A stretch of 64,000 bases of DNA from Haematobia irritans (Eukaryota > Arthropoda > Insecta > Diptera > Muscidae), in assembly GCF_050003625.1 (NCBI RefSeq), contig NC_134398.1, forward strand, positions 93,873,248-93,937,247. Reading direction: 5' to 3'. Both the position numbers and the translations under genes were made by a program. Of the stretch, positions 22,501 to 34,500 are shown one piece after another. The notes beneath the pieces are model-generated. The model did no database searches. It saw only the letters and a program-made list of their open reading frames with translations, and was not told the DNA's origin. Each line of letters begins with the position of its first letter. The stretch's first letter is position 1.

Positions 22501-25500
22501 GTTTATTGAACTGCCTGAATTTATTCTGATAATTGATTGATAGTTTTGCTGCAAGTAGAGGATGCTGATGAGGAATGTGGTAATTCCGAAACGTGCGTCC
22601 ATCCAACCATCTTGCAGTCTATAGAGCTTTGCCGAAATAAATTTGACAAACATTATTTTCCTCTGTTGGTTAAGCTACACTTGTAGTTTAGTCAATGCAT
22701 GGTTTTAAGCTGAAATAAAAAACAACAACAATGCTTAAAGAACAAAACCAACAATAACAAAACAAAACGAATAAATACTTACCGCAAAAAACAAAGTTCC
22801 TACTATGCAAAGTAGCACTAAGACCAATGTTGATATATGGATTTCCAATCTGGTTCAGTATCTCCCGGACAGTGGCTAATGAATTAAAATTCTTTAAACG
22901 GAAAATATTAAAAAAATGCGTCAACAAACATTACCAAAGCATTTGCGATCGATTAAATTTCTACCTCGCTGATCTTACCAGTTATTTCACTGCAAGAAAT
23001 TTGAGGATATCTCCCACCAAATCCTCAGCCACACTTTTCACTACATGGACGGCGGAAGTACGCAGGCAGTTGAATGTCAGAGTGGATGGCGAAGCAATTC
23101 CGACAACAAATTACCCTAAGATTCTCGGGGTCACATTCGACAGCCTTTATAAGTCGTCCGCCCATGCCACTGCAATTTGTGATAAGCTCCGCGGTAGAAA
23201 AAAGGTCCTCAAGTCGCTTGCCGGCAGCACTTGGGGTGCGGACAAAGAAACCTTGTTAACTACATATAAGGCAATTGGCCGGTCAGTGGTAAACTATGCA
23301 GCGCCAGTGTGGACACATCAAACGAGCGATACGCAGTGGAATAACATACAGACCTGTCAGAACGCTGCCCTTAGAACCGCAACAGGATGTCTCCGCAGTA
23401 CACCCCTGGATCACCTATATGCGGAGACCAAGATCATCCCAGTGCGTCGACACAACTACATGTTGTCAAAGCAGTACCTCTTGGGTTGCCATCGAAGGTG
23501 TCATCCGAATCACCATCTTGTGGATAGACAACCTCCACCCAGGAATGTAAGGGTTGATTTTCACCTTCTAGAGCCAGAGATCCAGCGTTACAAAAGAGAG
23601 CCTCTAGATCAGGCAGCATACCAGACAGGTCTGAACAGGATTCATGAGGATACTGTAGCTGAAGCGGTGAGAAGCTACAAGGTTAATCCTGTTCTCGGAG
23701 TCCGACCGCCGCCCATTGCACCGGAGGAGAGAGACCTCCCACGGCAGACAAGGGTAGTTTTGGCCCAACTAAGATCAGACAAGTGCAGCCGCCTCAATTC
23801 ATACTTATCAGTGATTGATAGCAGCGTAGCTGACGTGTGTCCCATATATAATCAAGGGCCACATGACACTCGTCACCTTTTTGCTTGCTCAGCTAAGCCT
23901 ACCCGTCTCACTACCAGATCACTCTGGACATACCCCATCCTTGTTGCAGAGTTCCTTGATCTGGCTACCAGCTGAACTACACAAGCATAGAACAAAACGG
24001 ATGAAACTACATTAAAAACTGTTACAACAACAACAACCAAAGCAATGAAAAAAATTATCCAACTCCCATATATATGAAACATTTGGAGTCCAGCCATTAT
24101 GCAGGTACGCCCTCGACCTCCAGCGATCATTTATTGAGAGGCTTGTCGCTCATGGAAAAGAATTGTTGAGCACAATTTACAACATTGAAGAAAATTCTAA
24201 TTGCTCTGATTCTAAATACTTCTCGTCTGTTGCTATCATAAACGAAATACTTGACAATGAATCTGCCAATCTTACCTTGCCGCAATTCTTCCAGAAAACA
24301 ACACCTGGAACACATAGAGGATAAATGATAATTATAATTAACTCACTTTTAAAACCTAGTCTTTAAAAAGAAATATGTGCAATTATTCATTTTAGACCAT
24401 CAGTTATATTACAATACTTAGTACGTACCTAACCTATGCTCATGCATATTCGTTTCAACTGTGATACTAGTGTTAAAAAAAAATACTTACCATTGTACTC
24501 TAAAAGTTGTTATATTAGCCTTCGTCGCTAACATATAATTTGTTAACTCGTTTTAAGTGATTTGTAGTCGTAGATTTAGTTTTACTTATTTATTTATTTT
24601 AACTACAGACAATCGCGCTCTGTAAGAAAACAATAAAGGTTAATGAGCAAGCCTTTTTTCATTCATCTCATGTGCATTGTACGCACAATCGATATTTTTA
24701 TAAAGCAATTACTATATTACTATAAAGCAAGAGCTATTTTTCATTATTTAACACTGTGTATTAGAACTTGAGGTGTGCACGTGACACGCGAGAGTCACTC
24801 AGGTAAATTACTCATAAAATTATTCGTGAGTTGACATATTTCGTGAGTCACGATATTTTTCGTGAGTTACGACATTTTTGTGAGTGTGCGTGAGCGTGAG
24901 ACCTACCAAACAATATCGTGCCTGAATGTGCGTGAGCGTGAGTAAAGTATTACTCACGTGCACACCTCTAATTAGAACAAGACAGATCCCAATAAACACC
25001 GGATGAGCGTTTTTCAAATGCAACAACTTTTCAGTTTGAGGGTAAATAAAATGTTCAACATAAATTCAACTCGACTTGAAACAGCTCATCTTCAATACAT
25101 CTTCAAATTGTTTGAGAATTACTTCCAATTTGGCAAAATGTTGACGAAATCTTTGAAAAGGTGTTGAAGATAATATGAGAAAACTTTGACAAAACACTAC
25201 CCTAAAATGCAACGAAAAAATCATGTGGTTTTCAATACTTGTTTGTGCAACGAAGTTCGTGGTCAATTGGAAGAAATAAAAAACTTGGAAAATTTTAGAC
25301 AAAAAACTGAATTTACTCCAAATAGTTTCTAATAATAGGTAAGTGAAAATAAAAAAATGAAATGAAACTTTAAGGAAGACACTAAATATATATCTCTTTG
25401 CCGAAAACTAAAATTATCGATTCTACGTTCTTGAAAACATTAAAAAGCTGACCGATGAAGAAAGTTAATTTAATTGGACAATTAACTAGAACTGCTTCAA

Positions 25501-28500
25501 ATAGTTTATAATAATTGGTAAGTCAATATGAAAAATTAAATCAACACTTTAGAGAAGTCACTAAATTTAAATCTCATTGCAGAAAACTAAAATATTTGGA
25601 TGCTGCATTCTTGGAAACATTAAGAGGTTGGCCAATGACAAAATGATGGTGGCTTATCGAAAAGAAAAAGTTTCCATAAATCAAAGTGCAACGAATTAAA
25701 CTTGGTATTTATGCTTTCCCATATCAAAAACTACTGGATGATAATTCGCATGACATCGATAGTTTAATTTACATCGCATCATCGGTTTAATTTGTTATTT
25801 TGAGAATTGAAATTGATGGAAATTTATTTTAACTCTCTGGTCATCAAGTTCCTTGCAAATTGCCCGAATTTAATGAGTTTTACAACAATTTTATGACACC
25901 AACGTTATTGAGGAAATCGAATTTTGTGGTTTTCGATACATTTTGTGCCACGAAGTACTTGGTCAGTTGGAAGAAATACAAAAAATTGAAATATTTTTGA
26001 CATAAGACTGAAATTAATCCAAAACGCTAACTATAATTGGTAAGTCAACATAAAAAGTGAAATGAAAACATGATGGAAATCACAAAACTCGATTGTTTTG
26101 CAGAAAACTAAAATCATTGGGTGTTATATTCTTGGAAGATGTTGACCGGTGAAAAAATAATGAAGGAAACAACAAAGAAAAGATTCCAGAATACTTGCAA
26201 AGTGCAACAATTCCCATATCAAGAACTTCTGGATGAAAATGTGCATTACATCAATTTACATCCCGTCATCAGTTTGTTATTTTGTGAATTGCTCCTGCTG
26301 GAATCTATTATAACACGCAGGCCAGCAAGTTCCTCGATAGTAAATTTTTCAAACTGCCAGCATATTAATTAATTAATAGTTATGTGACACCAACATTATG
26401 GAGGAAATCGAATTACACATGTAAAAATGTTTAAGATATTTAAAGTTGTATTGATAATTTTATTTATTAATACGTTTAATAAGATAATTATGTTTTGATT
26501 GGTATTATATTATTATTTTTATATATTATTGTTATTTTTAATATTATTATATTTTTTACCGAAAATATTAGATTAGGTTAGGTTAGGTTATGTGGCAGCC
26601 CGATGTATCAGGCTCACTTAGACTATTCAGTCCATTGTGATACCACAGTGGTGAACTTCTCTCTTATCACTGAGTGCTGCGCGATTTCATGTTAAGCTCA
26701 ATGACAAGGGACCTCCTTTTTATAGCCGAGTCCGAACGGCGTTCCACATTCCAGTGAAACCACTTAGAGAAGCTTTGAAACCCTCAGAAATGTCACCAGC
26801 ATTACTGAGGTGGGATAATCCACCGCTGAAAAACTTTTTGGTGTTCGGTCGTAGCAGGAATCGAACCCACGACCTTGTGTATGCAAGGCGGGCATGCTAA
26901 CCATTGCACCACGGTGTCTCCCTACCGAAAATATTAAAAAATTATACAAAATCCCTAGAAATTTAGCGTTGACTTTCAGTTAAAACTGGGATTGAATTTC
27001 ATACAAATTGTGGTTAGAAAATATACGCAACAATGTTAATTTTTAATTTGTCTCACATTGAAAACTGGTTGAGAAATTATTAAGTAGCGATGCATTGCAA
27101 TTTGGGGATTACAATTGAGAAATTATTGCTGATGTGTTGAATTTTACTGTTGAGGGTAATGTATGTTTTTTGTTGAGAACGCGATTTTCTCAACAATTTC
27201 TCAACTTGAATATTACCCTAATCCTTTGAAAAAATGTTTGAAAAATTATTGCATTTTAGTATTTTTCAAACGTTTGTGTTTATTGGGATAGTTCTAAGTT
27301 TACCACTAACTTATCGATAAGTTCATAACATCAATGTAATCGAAATAAATAAGTCTCAAATAAACATACTTAAAACACGTCAGTTTTATAGTGTAAACCC
27401 CCTTATTTGTAATAGGATCTGACTGAACATACTCTTCAAAATATATGTTAAATTATGGAAACAAATTTCATATATTATTTTGTCCGTTTACTGTCAACAG
27501 TCTTCAATGGAAAACGGTATTCACATTTCACAATTGCTTACCTTCAATAAACGCAGATTTTGTTCCATTTTTATAATACCACAAAACACAAACAGGTAAT
27601 TCCATGTGTTCTGTCATATATATTTTCAGATCTTTACCGCATTTGTTGCTGCATACTTTTGAACCATTTTGTATCATATTTATGCACACATTTCGAACGT
27701 AACAGACATAATGTCGCCAATCATATAATTGTAAAATATGGTTAGTACTAAGTTCGTTTATGCGAAAACCGAATATCATCATCTACCTCCGTAAATAGGG
27801 TCTTAAACCCAGGGATTAACTTATTTATGCAAAATAATATACCTGCCTATTTTTTCGTGCGAAAAATCCAGGGTTGTAAAAATATTTGTTGGAAAAGGCC
27901 CAAAACAAAGATTTCGCATTTATTCCGCGCTAACGTTTTTTATATGGAGTATAACAGTTTTTCGTGCGAAAACGTGATCTCAGTACTATGTTATGAGAAC
28001 GCGATATCTGGTGTCTACCCAGAGGTGCGAAAAAAGTTTCCCGGACCAAGTCCTCGACGGCAAGATGCTGGATGGTATCAAGGACGATTAAGTTAATCGC
28101 ATTTGGGGACCGGAGGTCTATGGACTGCTTTAAAGCTGCTTTGATGCTAATTGGTGAAGTTTGGGAAGGGGGTGCTTTGGAGTTAGTCGATAAAAAAGAC
28201 ATACCGGCTAAACCTAGAGCACATGCATGTATACTTGCGAACCCTCCTGATCCTGAGTCAATACTAAACAGACTAAAGGAATGTAACCCAGATTGGAATT
28301 GGAAGGTTGGTCGTTTGGATGAGGTGGATGGACCAAGACGACATCCGGGTTTTATATTGAACATTGAGTCGCTGCCACATCTATCCCAGACCCAAGGACA
28401 TGTAAGTTATGGCTTTCATGAAGGTATACAAAAGCGATCAGCCAAAGGATTCCGAAACGGACAAGCCTCCGGTTGAGTCAAAAGTGAAAAAATCCCCTTG

Positions 28501-31500
28501 CGAAGCCGAAGGAGACATAAAAATTGCAGACATTGACGAACATCGTATGCGGGAAGTTTCTACAGGCTCCAACCTCACCAAAGCTGAACCGCGAATTGTT
28601 GCGAGAGTCACCGAGATCTGTGAAGAGGAAGCCCTTGATGACTCAAGTGAAGCGGCTGATGTGACGATGGTTGAAAATTGGGATGGTTCTACGGTTCCTC
28701 CAGATAAATCTTCACCCTTGTAAGGCCGCTTGTGCTGCCTTTAAAGGTCTCCTAATGAAAGGAGACATAGATATAGTTCTTATTCAAGAACCATATATAT
28801 ATATAAGAACAAGATCTGTGAATTAAGCACTCTGGGGTTCAAACTTTTGCATAATACCGGTAAATATATACACCGAGCATGTATTGCTAAAAACGAACTA
28901 AACTTGTTTCTGCTTTCTTCAATGAGCAATGTAGACACTGTCGTAATCAGTCTAGAGATATCCAAATGCAAATATTGGGTATTTTCGGTCTACATGGGAC
29001 ATGATAGGGAGATGCCTCCATGTGTCGTTAAGACCTTAACTGAGGAGTCACTGAAACCAAAGACAAAACTCATCATGGGATGCAATGCAAATGCACATCA
29101 TAGTATTTGGGGAAGCAGTGATACTAATGCAAGGGGAGAGTCGCTAATAGAGTTTGTTTTGCGTAGTAACCTGGTATTTTGCAATAAGGGCGATGCACCA
29201 ACCTTCGTCACCTAAAACAGGCAAGAGGTTTTGGACGTCACGTTGATCTCTCCGGAACTGAATGATAAGATATCTGAGTGGCAAGTTTTGAGGGAACATA
29301 GCTTCTCAGATCATCGCTACATCTGTTTCAGATTGGCTGTTCGTACTTCAAAGACCATATATCCGCCAAATGTTAGGAAAGCTGATTGGAATAGGTATAG
29401 GGAATCGTTCAATTTAATGATACCGGAGACAAATATGAGCACTGTGCAAGATATCGAACACGCAGTGGAGCGGATTACTAAGGCCTTCAACATGTCACTG
29501 AAAGCTGCATGCCCTAGAGCGAAGCCAAGCCTACGGAGTTAAGTAAATGAGGAAATCCTGCAGGAAGCTCTTTAACAAAGTAAAGTCCACCAGAGCTCCT
29601 GAGGATTGGGACGCTTACAAGAAGAATATGAAACTATACAAGCGAGAACTGAGAAAGGCTCAGCATAACTCTTGGAATGTTTACTGCAGCAGTATTGAGA
29701 ATACGTCCGAGGCTTCCAGACTACGGAAGGTACTAGCATCCACTAACTCCGCTCCAGGTTTCATTAAAACATCGGAGGGCAATTGGACAGAGTTCAGTGA
29801 GGAGACGCTGGAGGTACTATTGGGCACACATTATCCTGGAAATCAGACAGTTGGACCATGTTCTGGCGGTGCTACAGTGGCTCAGCGGTCATTTCCTATC
29901 GAGGAACTTGTATCGGAATCTAGAATAAAATGGGCGGTAAATAGTTTTGGGTCATTCAAATCCCCCGGACCAAGCGGGAAAAAACCGCCATGGTGGTCTA
30001 CGGAGTTAAGTAATATGAGGAAATCCTGCAGGAAGCACTTTAACAAAGCAAAGTCCACAAGAGCACCGGAGGATTGGGACGCTTACAAGATGCATCTGAG
30101 AGGATATAAACGAGAACTGAGAAGGGCGCAACATAACTCTTGGAATGATTACTGTAGCAGTATTGAGAGTACGTCAGAGACTTCCAGACTACTAGCATCC
30201 ACTAACTCCGCTCCATGTTTCATTAAAACATCGGAGGGCAATAGGACAACGTCCAGTGAGGAGACGTTGGAGGTACTTTTGGACACACACTTTCCTGAAA
30301 ATCAGACGGTTGAACCATGTTATGGCGGTGTAACAGAGGCTCAGTGGTCTTTTCTTATCGAGGAAATTGTATCGAAATCTAGAATAAAATGGGCGTTAAA
30401 TAGCTTTGCACCATTCAAATCCCCCGGACCTGATGGAATTACTCCGGCGGAGTTACAAGCAGTGACTGAAAGAATTATCGTCTGGTTGACGGTGATGTAT
30501 GTTATAAAAGATGTATACATTTTGCATATATTCCAGAAAAGTATAGGGAAACAAAAGTCGTTTTCATACATAAAGTGGGAAAAGCCTCTCACTCGAGTGC
30601 GAAGGATTTCCGACCAATCAGCTTATCCCAGTGCTGCCGCTAGTGACAAATTGAGTGAAGTAGATTTTGGAAAAAAGTGGAGTAGATTGAATAAAATTGA
30701 AGTAGCATGCATTTTTGAAAACAAACAATAGAATTCATTTTATTATACCCTCACCATAGGATGGGAGTTATATTAACTTTGTCATTCCGTTTATAACACA
30801 TCCAAATATTGCTCTAAGACCCCATAAAGTATATATATTCTGGGTCGTGGTGAAATTCTGAATCGATCTGAGCATGTCCGTCCGTCTGTTGAAAAACGCT
30901 AACTTCCGAACGAAAGAAGCTATCGACTTGAAACTTGGCACAAGTAGTTGTTATTGATGTAGGTCGGATGGTATCGCAAATGGGCCATATCGGTCCACTT
31001 TTACGTATAGCCCCCATATAAACGGACCCCCAAGTTTGGCTTGCGGGGACTCTAAGAGAAGCAAATTTCATCCGATCCAGCTGAAATTTGGTACATGGCT
31101 TCAGCATATGATCTCTAACAACAATGCAAAAATTGGTCCACATCGGTCCATAATTATATATAGCCCCCATATAAACCGATCCCCCAATTTGGCTTGCAGA
31201 GCCTCTAAGAGAAACAATTTTCATCCGATCCGGCTGAAATTTGGTGGATGGTTTTAGTATATGGTCTCTAACAACCATGCAAAAATTGGTCCACATCGGT
31301 CCTTAATTATATATAGCCCCCATAAAACCGATCCCCCGATTTGGCTTGCAGAGCTTCTAAGAGAAACAATTTGCATCCGATCCGGCTGAAATTTGGTACA
31401 TGGTGTTAGTATATGGTCTCTAACAACCATGCAAATTGGTCCATATCGGTCCATAATTATATATAGCCCCCATATAAACCGATCCCCCGATTTGGCTTGC

Positions 31501-34500
31501 GGAGCCTCTAAGAGAAGCAAATTTCATCCGATCCGGCTTAAATTTGGTACATGGTGTAAGTATGTGGTCTCTAACAACTATGCAAAAATTGGTCCACATC
31601 GGTTAATAATTCAATGATTAAAACCGCTATGTTCATCGTAATTAAAGGAATAGGAAAAACAATTAGGTAATATGGGGAAAATTTTAAAAATTTGAAGCAG
31701 AACAAAAAGTGAAGCAGATTTTTGGAAGAAGGAGTGACGAAGTAAATTTTGTGAAAATGAAGCAAAATTGAAGTAGTAGCGGCAGCAGTGGCTTATCCTC
31801 ATTCCTAATTCAATGATTAAAACCGCTATGTTCATCGTAATTAAAGGAATAGGAAAAACAATTAGGTAATATGGGGAAAATTTTAAAAATTTGAAGCAGA
31901 ACAAAAAGTGAAGCAGATTTTTGGAAGAAGGAGTGACGAAGTAAATTTTGTGAAAATGAAGCAAAATTGAAGTAGTAGCGGCAGCAGTGGCTTATCCTCA
32001 TTCCTACTTAAGACTCTGGAGAGGACGATAGACATATATCTTAGAACTAGCGTCGATTAAAGTTTGCTCTCGAAACGCTGGTCTCGAAGGGCAGGTCTAC
32101 TGAGACCGCATTGCATGAACTAGTCAGCTTTATAGAAGGCTCACTATCTGTCAATGAATACACAATCGTGGCGTTTCTAGACATCGAAGGGGCATTCAAT
32201 AATCTCCATCCGAGCTCGGTATTAAATGGACTGACAACTCTGAATGTTGATCCATGTATACTTAGGCTGTTAGAAGAACTTCTAATGAGGAGACGTATTT
32301 CAGCCACACTAGGACAAGCAAATATACAAAGGTATGTGAACAGAGGCACTCCCCAAGGAGGAGTTCTATCACCTTTTCTTTGGAATGTTGCTATAAACAA
32401 CATTCTGGTTTCCCTAGAAAAGGAAAGGATAAAAGTGGTGGCATACGCAGACGATGTGGCTCTAGCAGTCAGGGGAAAATTCCCATCCACAATCAGAGAT
32501 ATTATACAGAGAGCCCTCCGGATGATTGAGAAATGGGCGAAAGAGAATTGTCTTGGAGTAAATCCTGCCAAGACAGAATTAGTCATGTACTGCAAAGATC
32601 GCAAAACTCCCACGGTTAAGCCGATATCCTTAGGAGGTATTGAAATTCCCTTTGGTGAGTGCGCAAAATACCTTGGCGTTATTTTGGACAGGAAGCTGAA
32701 CTTTAAGCTTCACATTGAAGAAAGGGCGAGAAAAGACACGGTAGCTTTGTACTCGTGCAAAGAGGCAATAGGAAAAAAGTGGGGACTCAAACCGAAAATT
32801 GTGCATTGGCTATACACGGCAGTGGTTAGACCTATAATGCAACCGACAGGTTGAGATAAAGTTCAGCGTATGGAGTGCTTGTGTATCTCAGGCGCATCCA
32901 GTAAGACAGGAACAGATTCCCTTAATGTCATGCTGCATCTATTGCCTTTGGACATTTTGGCCCAACAGTCAGCTGCAACAACGGCTGTGCGGTTGCGCGA
33001 GCTATCGCTGTACGGTCACAGTTCGGTCCTCAAAATAATGCCAGATGTGCCTAACGTAGTGGATTACGTAGTGGCGAAACCACTTTTCGACGAAAAGTTT
33101 GAAACTCTAATTCCCAACAGTGAGGCGTGGTGTACACAGACCCCGGGGAATGAGAGATACATAGATTTCTACACTGATGGCTCCAAATTGGATGGACATG
33201 TGGGTTTCGGAGTATATTCTAAAAATCTGGAAATTCGAATAGCGAAAAGATTACCTAATCACTGTAGTGTTTTTCAGGATGAAATATTAGCAATAAGAGA
33301 AGTGGTGAATTGGCTGAGAAGTAATGTTCCAATAAATATTGGCATTAATATGTACTCAGAGAGTCAAACCTGCAATAAAATCCTTGGACTCTGTGTTCCT
33401 TAACTCGAAAACGACCATCGACTGCCGCAGGAGTGTCTCTTCCTGCTCCGACTGCAACGATTTCTCCCACTACAGTTTTCGCCGTTAAATAATATTGGTT
33501 TTTAATAAAATATTGGTTTTTAAAATAAGGGTCATTGTTGAACCGTAATAGCTCCAATTTGGCATGGTTGGTATGAAATTCCTGCTAAAGTGCCTCCAAA
33601 CGGACTTTGCAGTTTTCTTTCACAACACCTCGGGCTGTTTCCTTAACACAACTCCACTTTAAAGATTCAACTTTGGCGCCAATCTCTTGCTGGCGCTTGT
33701 AATATTGTTCCTGATTCATTCTGGCTAGTGTGTTGTTTTATTTGTGTATATGTTTTTTTTTTACTTTAATTCGGTGTCGAAGTCACGAATTACGCTTTTT
33801 TCCACTAATTTTTTTTTATTGGATTTTTGCTTCTAATGTTTCTAATGTTAAAAGCTACGAGGCGCATATTCACTACTTTTATTAAGTTTTAGTGAATTAT
33901 TTAAACAATCATATATTTTTAAATTGTTATAAATATTTATTCAGACAGTTTTGGTTTCGATTTTCATATAATTGCATTTACTGAAACATGGCTTCAACCA
34001 AATGTTTATGATATGGAAATTTTATGTTCGAAATACAGAATATATAGACGCGATCGCGAAATTAATGAGAAGAAATCAGGTGGGGGAGTACTGGTAGCAG
34101 TGTCCGCTGAAATTGATTTCTTGTTCTTATATTCCACCTTCATCGAACGACGAAATTTATTCTCAACACGTTTCGGATATTTCATCAGCATCTCAATCTT
34201 TATTATCGTCATCTGACACATTAATAGTTTTAGGCGATTTCAATCTCCCTTCTGTCTCCTGGCTACACACTTCTGAATCTGAGAGTTTAATTCCTGTAAT
34301 CTCAAATAGTATTTCTAATAATTTTCTTCATTCATTACTTAATCTTGGCCTTTTTCAAATAAATGATATTTTCAATTCACACGGCAGATTACTTGATCTG
34401 GTGTTTGTTAATAGAACATTTAATATAAGTTTGGAATCCTGTCATGCTTTAACGCAACCTGAAGATCGTTATCACCCTACTATAATATTGCATCTTGCAG

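Larger units (their letters stand above)
18985..24650 (+). mobile_element. Zinc-knuckle LINE (Jockey/I group), degenerate, with three nested retroposons
   Basis: On the + strand are remains of ORF1 (19020-19985), an endonuclease fragment (20283-20548), reverse transcriptase (21240-22380), a C-terminal region (22790-22941, then from 24045) and a 3' end with CAATAAAGG near 24640. Three insertions with target duplications interrupt it: a SINE (20798-21166), a 5'-truncated retroposon (22381-22770) and another LINE (22942-24035). Every ORF has stops or frameshifts. The clade is Jockey-like from domain order and zinc knuckles; a finer assignment needs phylogeny. Confidence 0.75.
28003..33430 (+). 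mobile_element. LINE-P copy 1 (I/LOA/R1-group LINE with RNase H), interrupted and decayed
   Basis: Order on the + strand: ORF1 end, endonuclease, linker, reverse transcriptase, RNase H. The copy starts inside ORF1 next to a MITE and stops inside RNase H at about 33430. An hAT-type element (30629-32005) divides the polymerase. A block of about 450 bp in the linker is tandemly duplicated. Comparison with copy 2 (51525-59667) identifies all these changes. A C-terminal RNase H places the family in the I-like superfamily; LOA is my best guess. Confidence 0.8.

Noticed and set aside
31611..32001. Two identical minus-strand ORFs ([16 protein letters not shown]...)
   Set aside because: They reflect the 199-bp tandem duplication of a transposon end and have no protein features.
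32047..32613. 188-codon minus-strand ORF
   Set aside because: Shadow of the LINE-P reverse transcriptase on the + strand.
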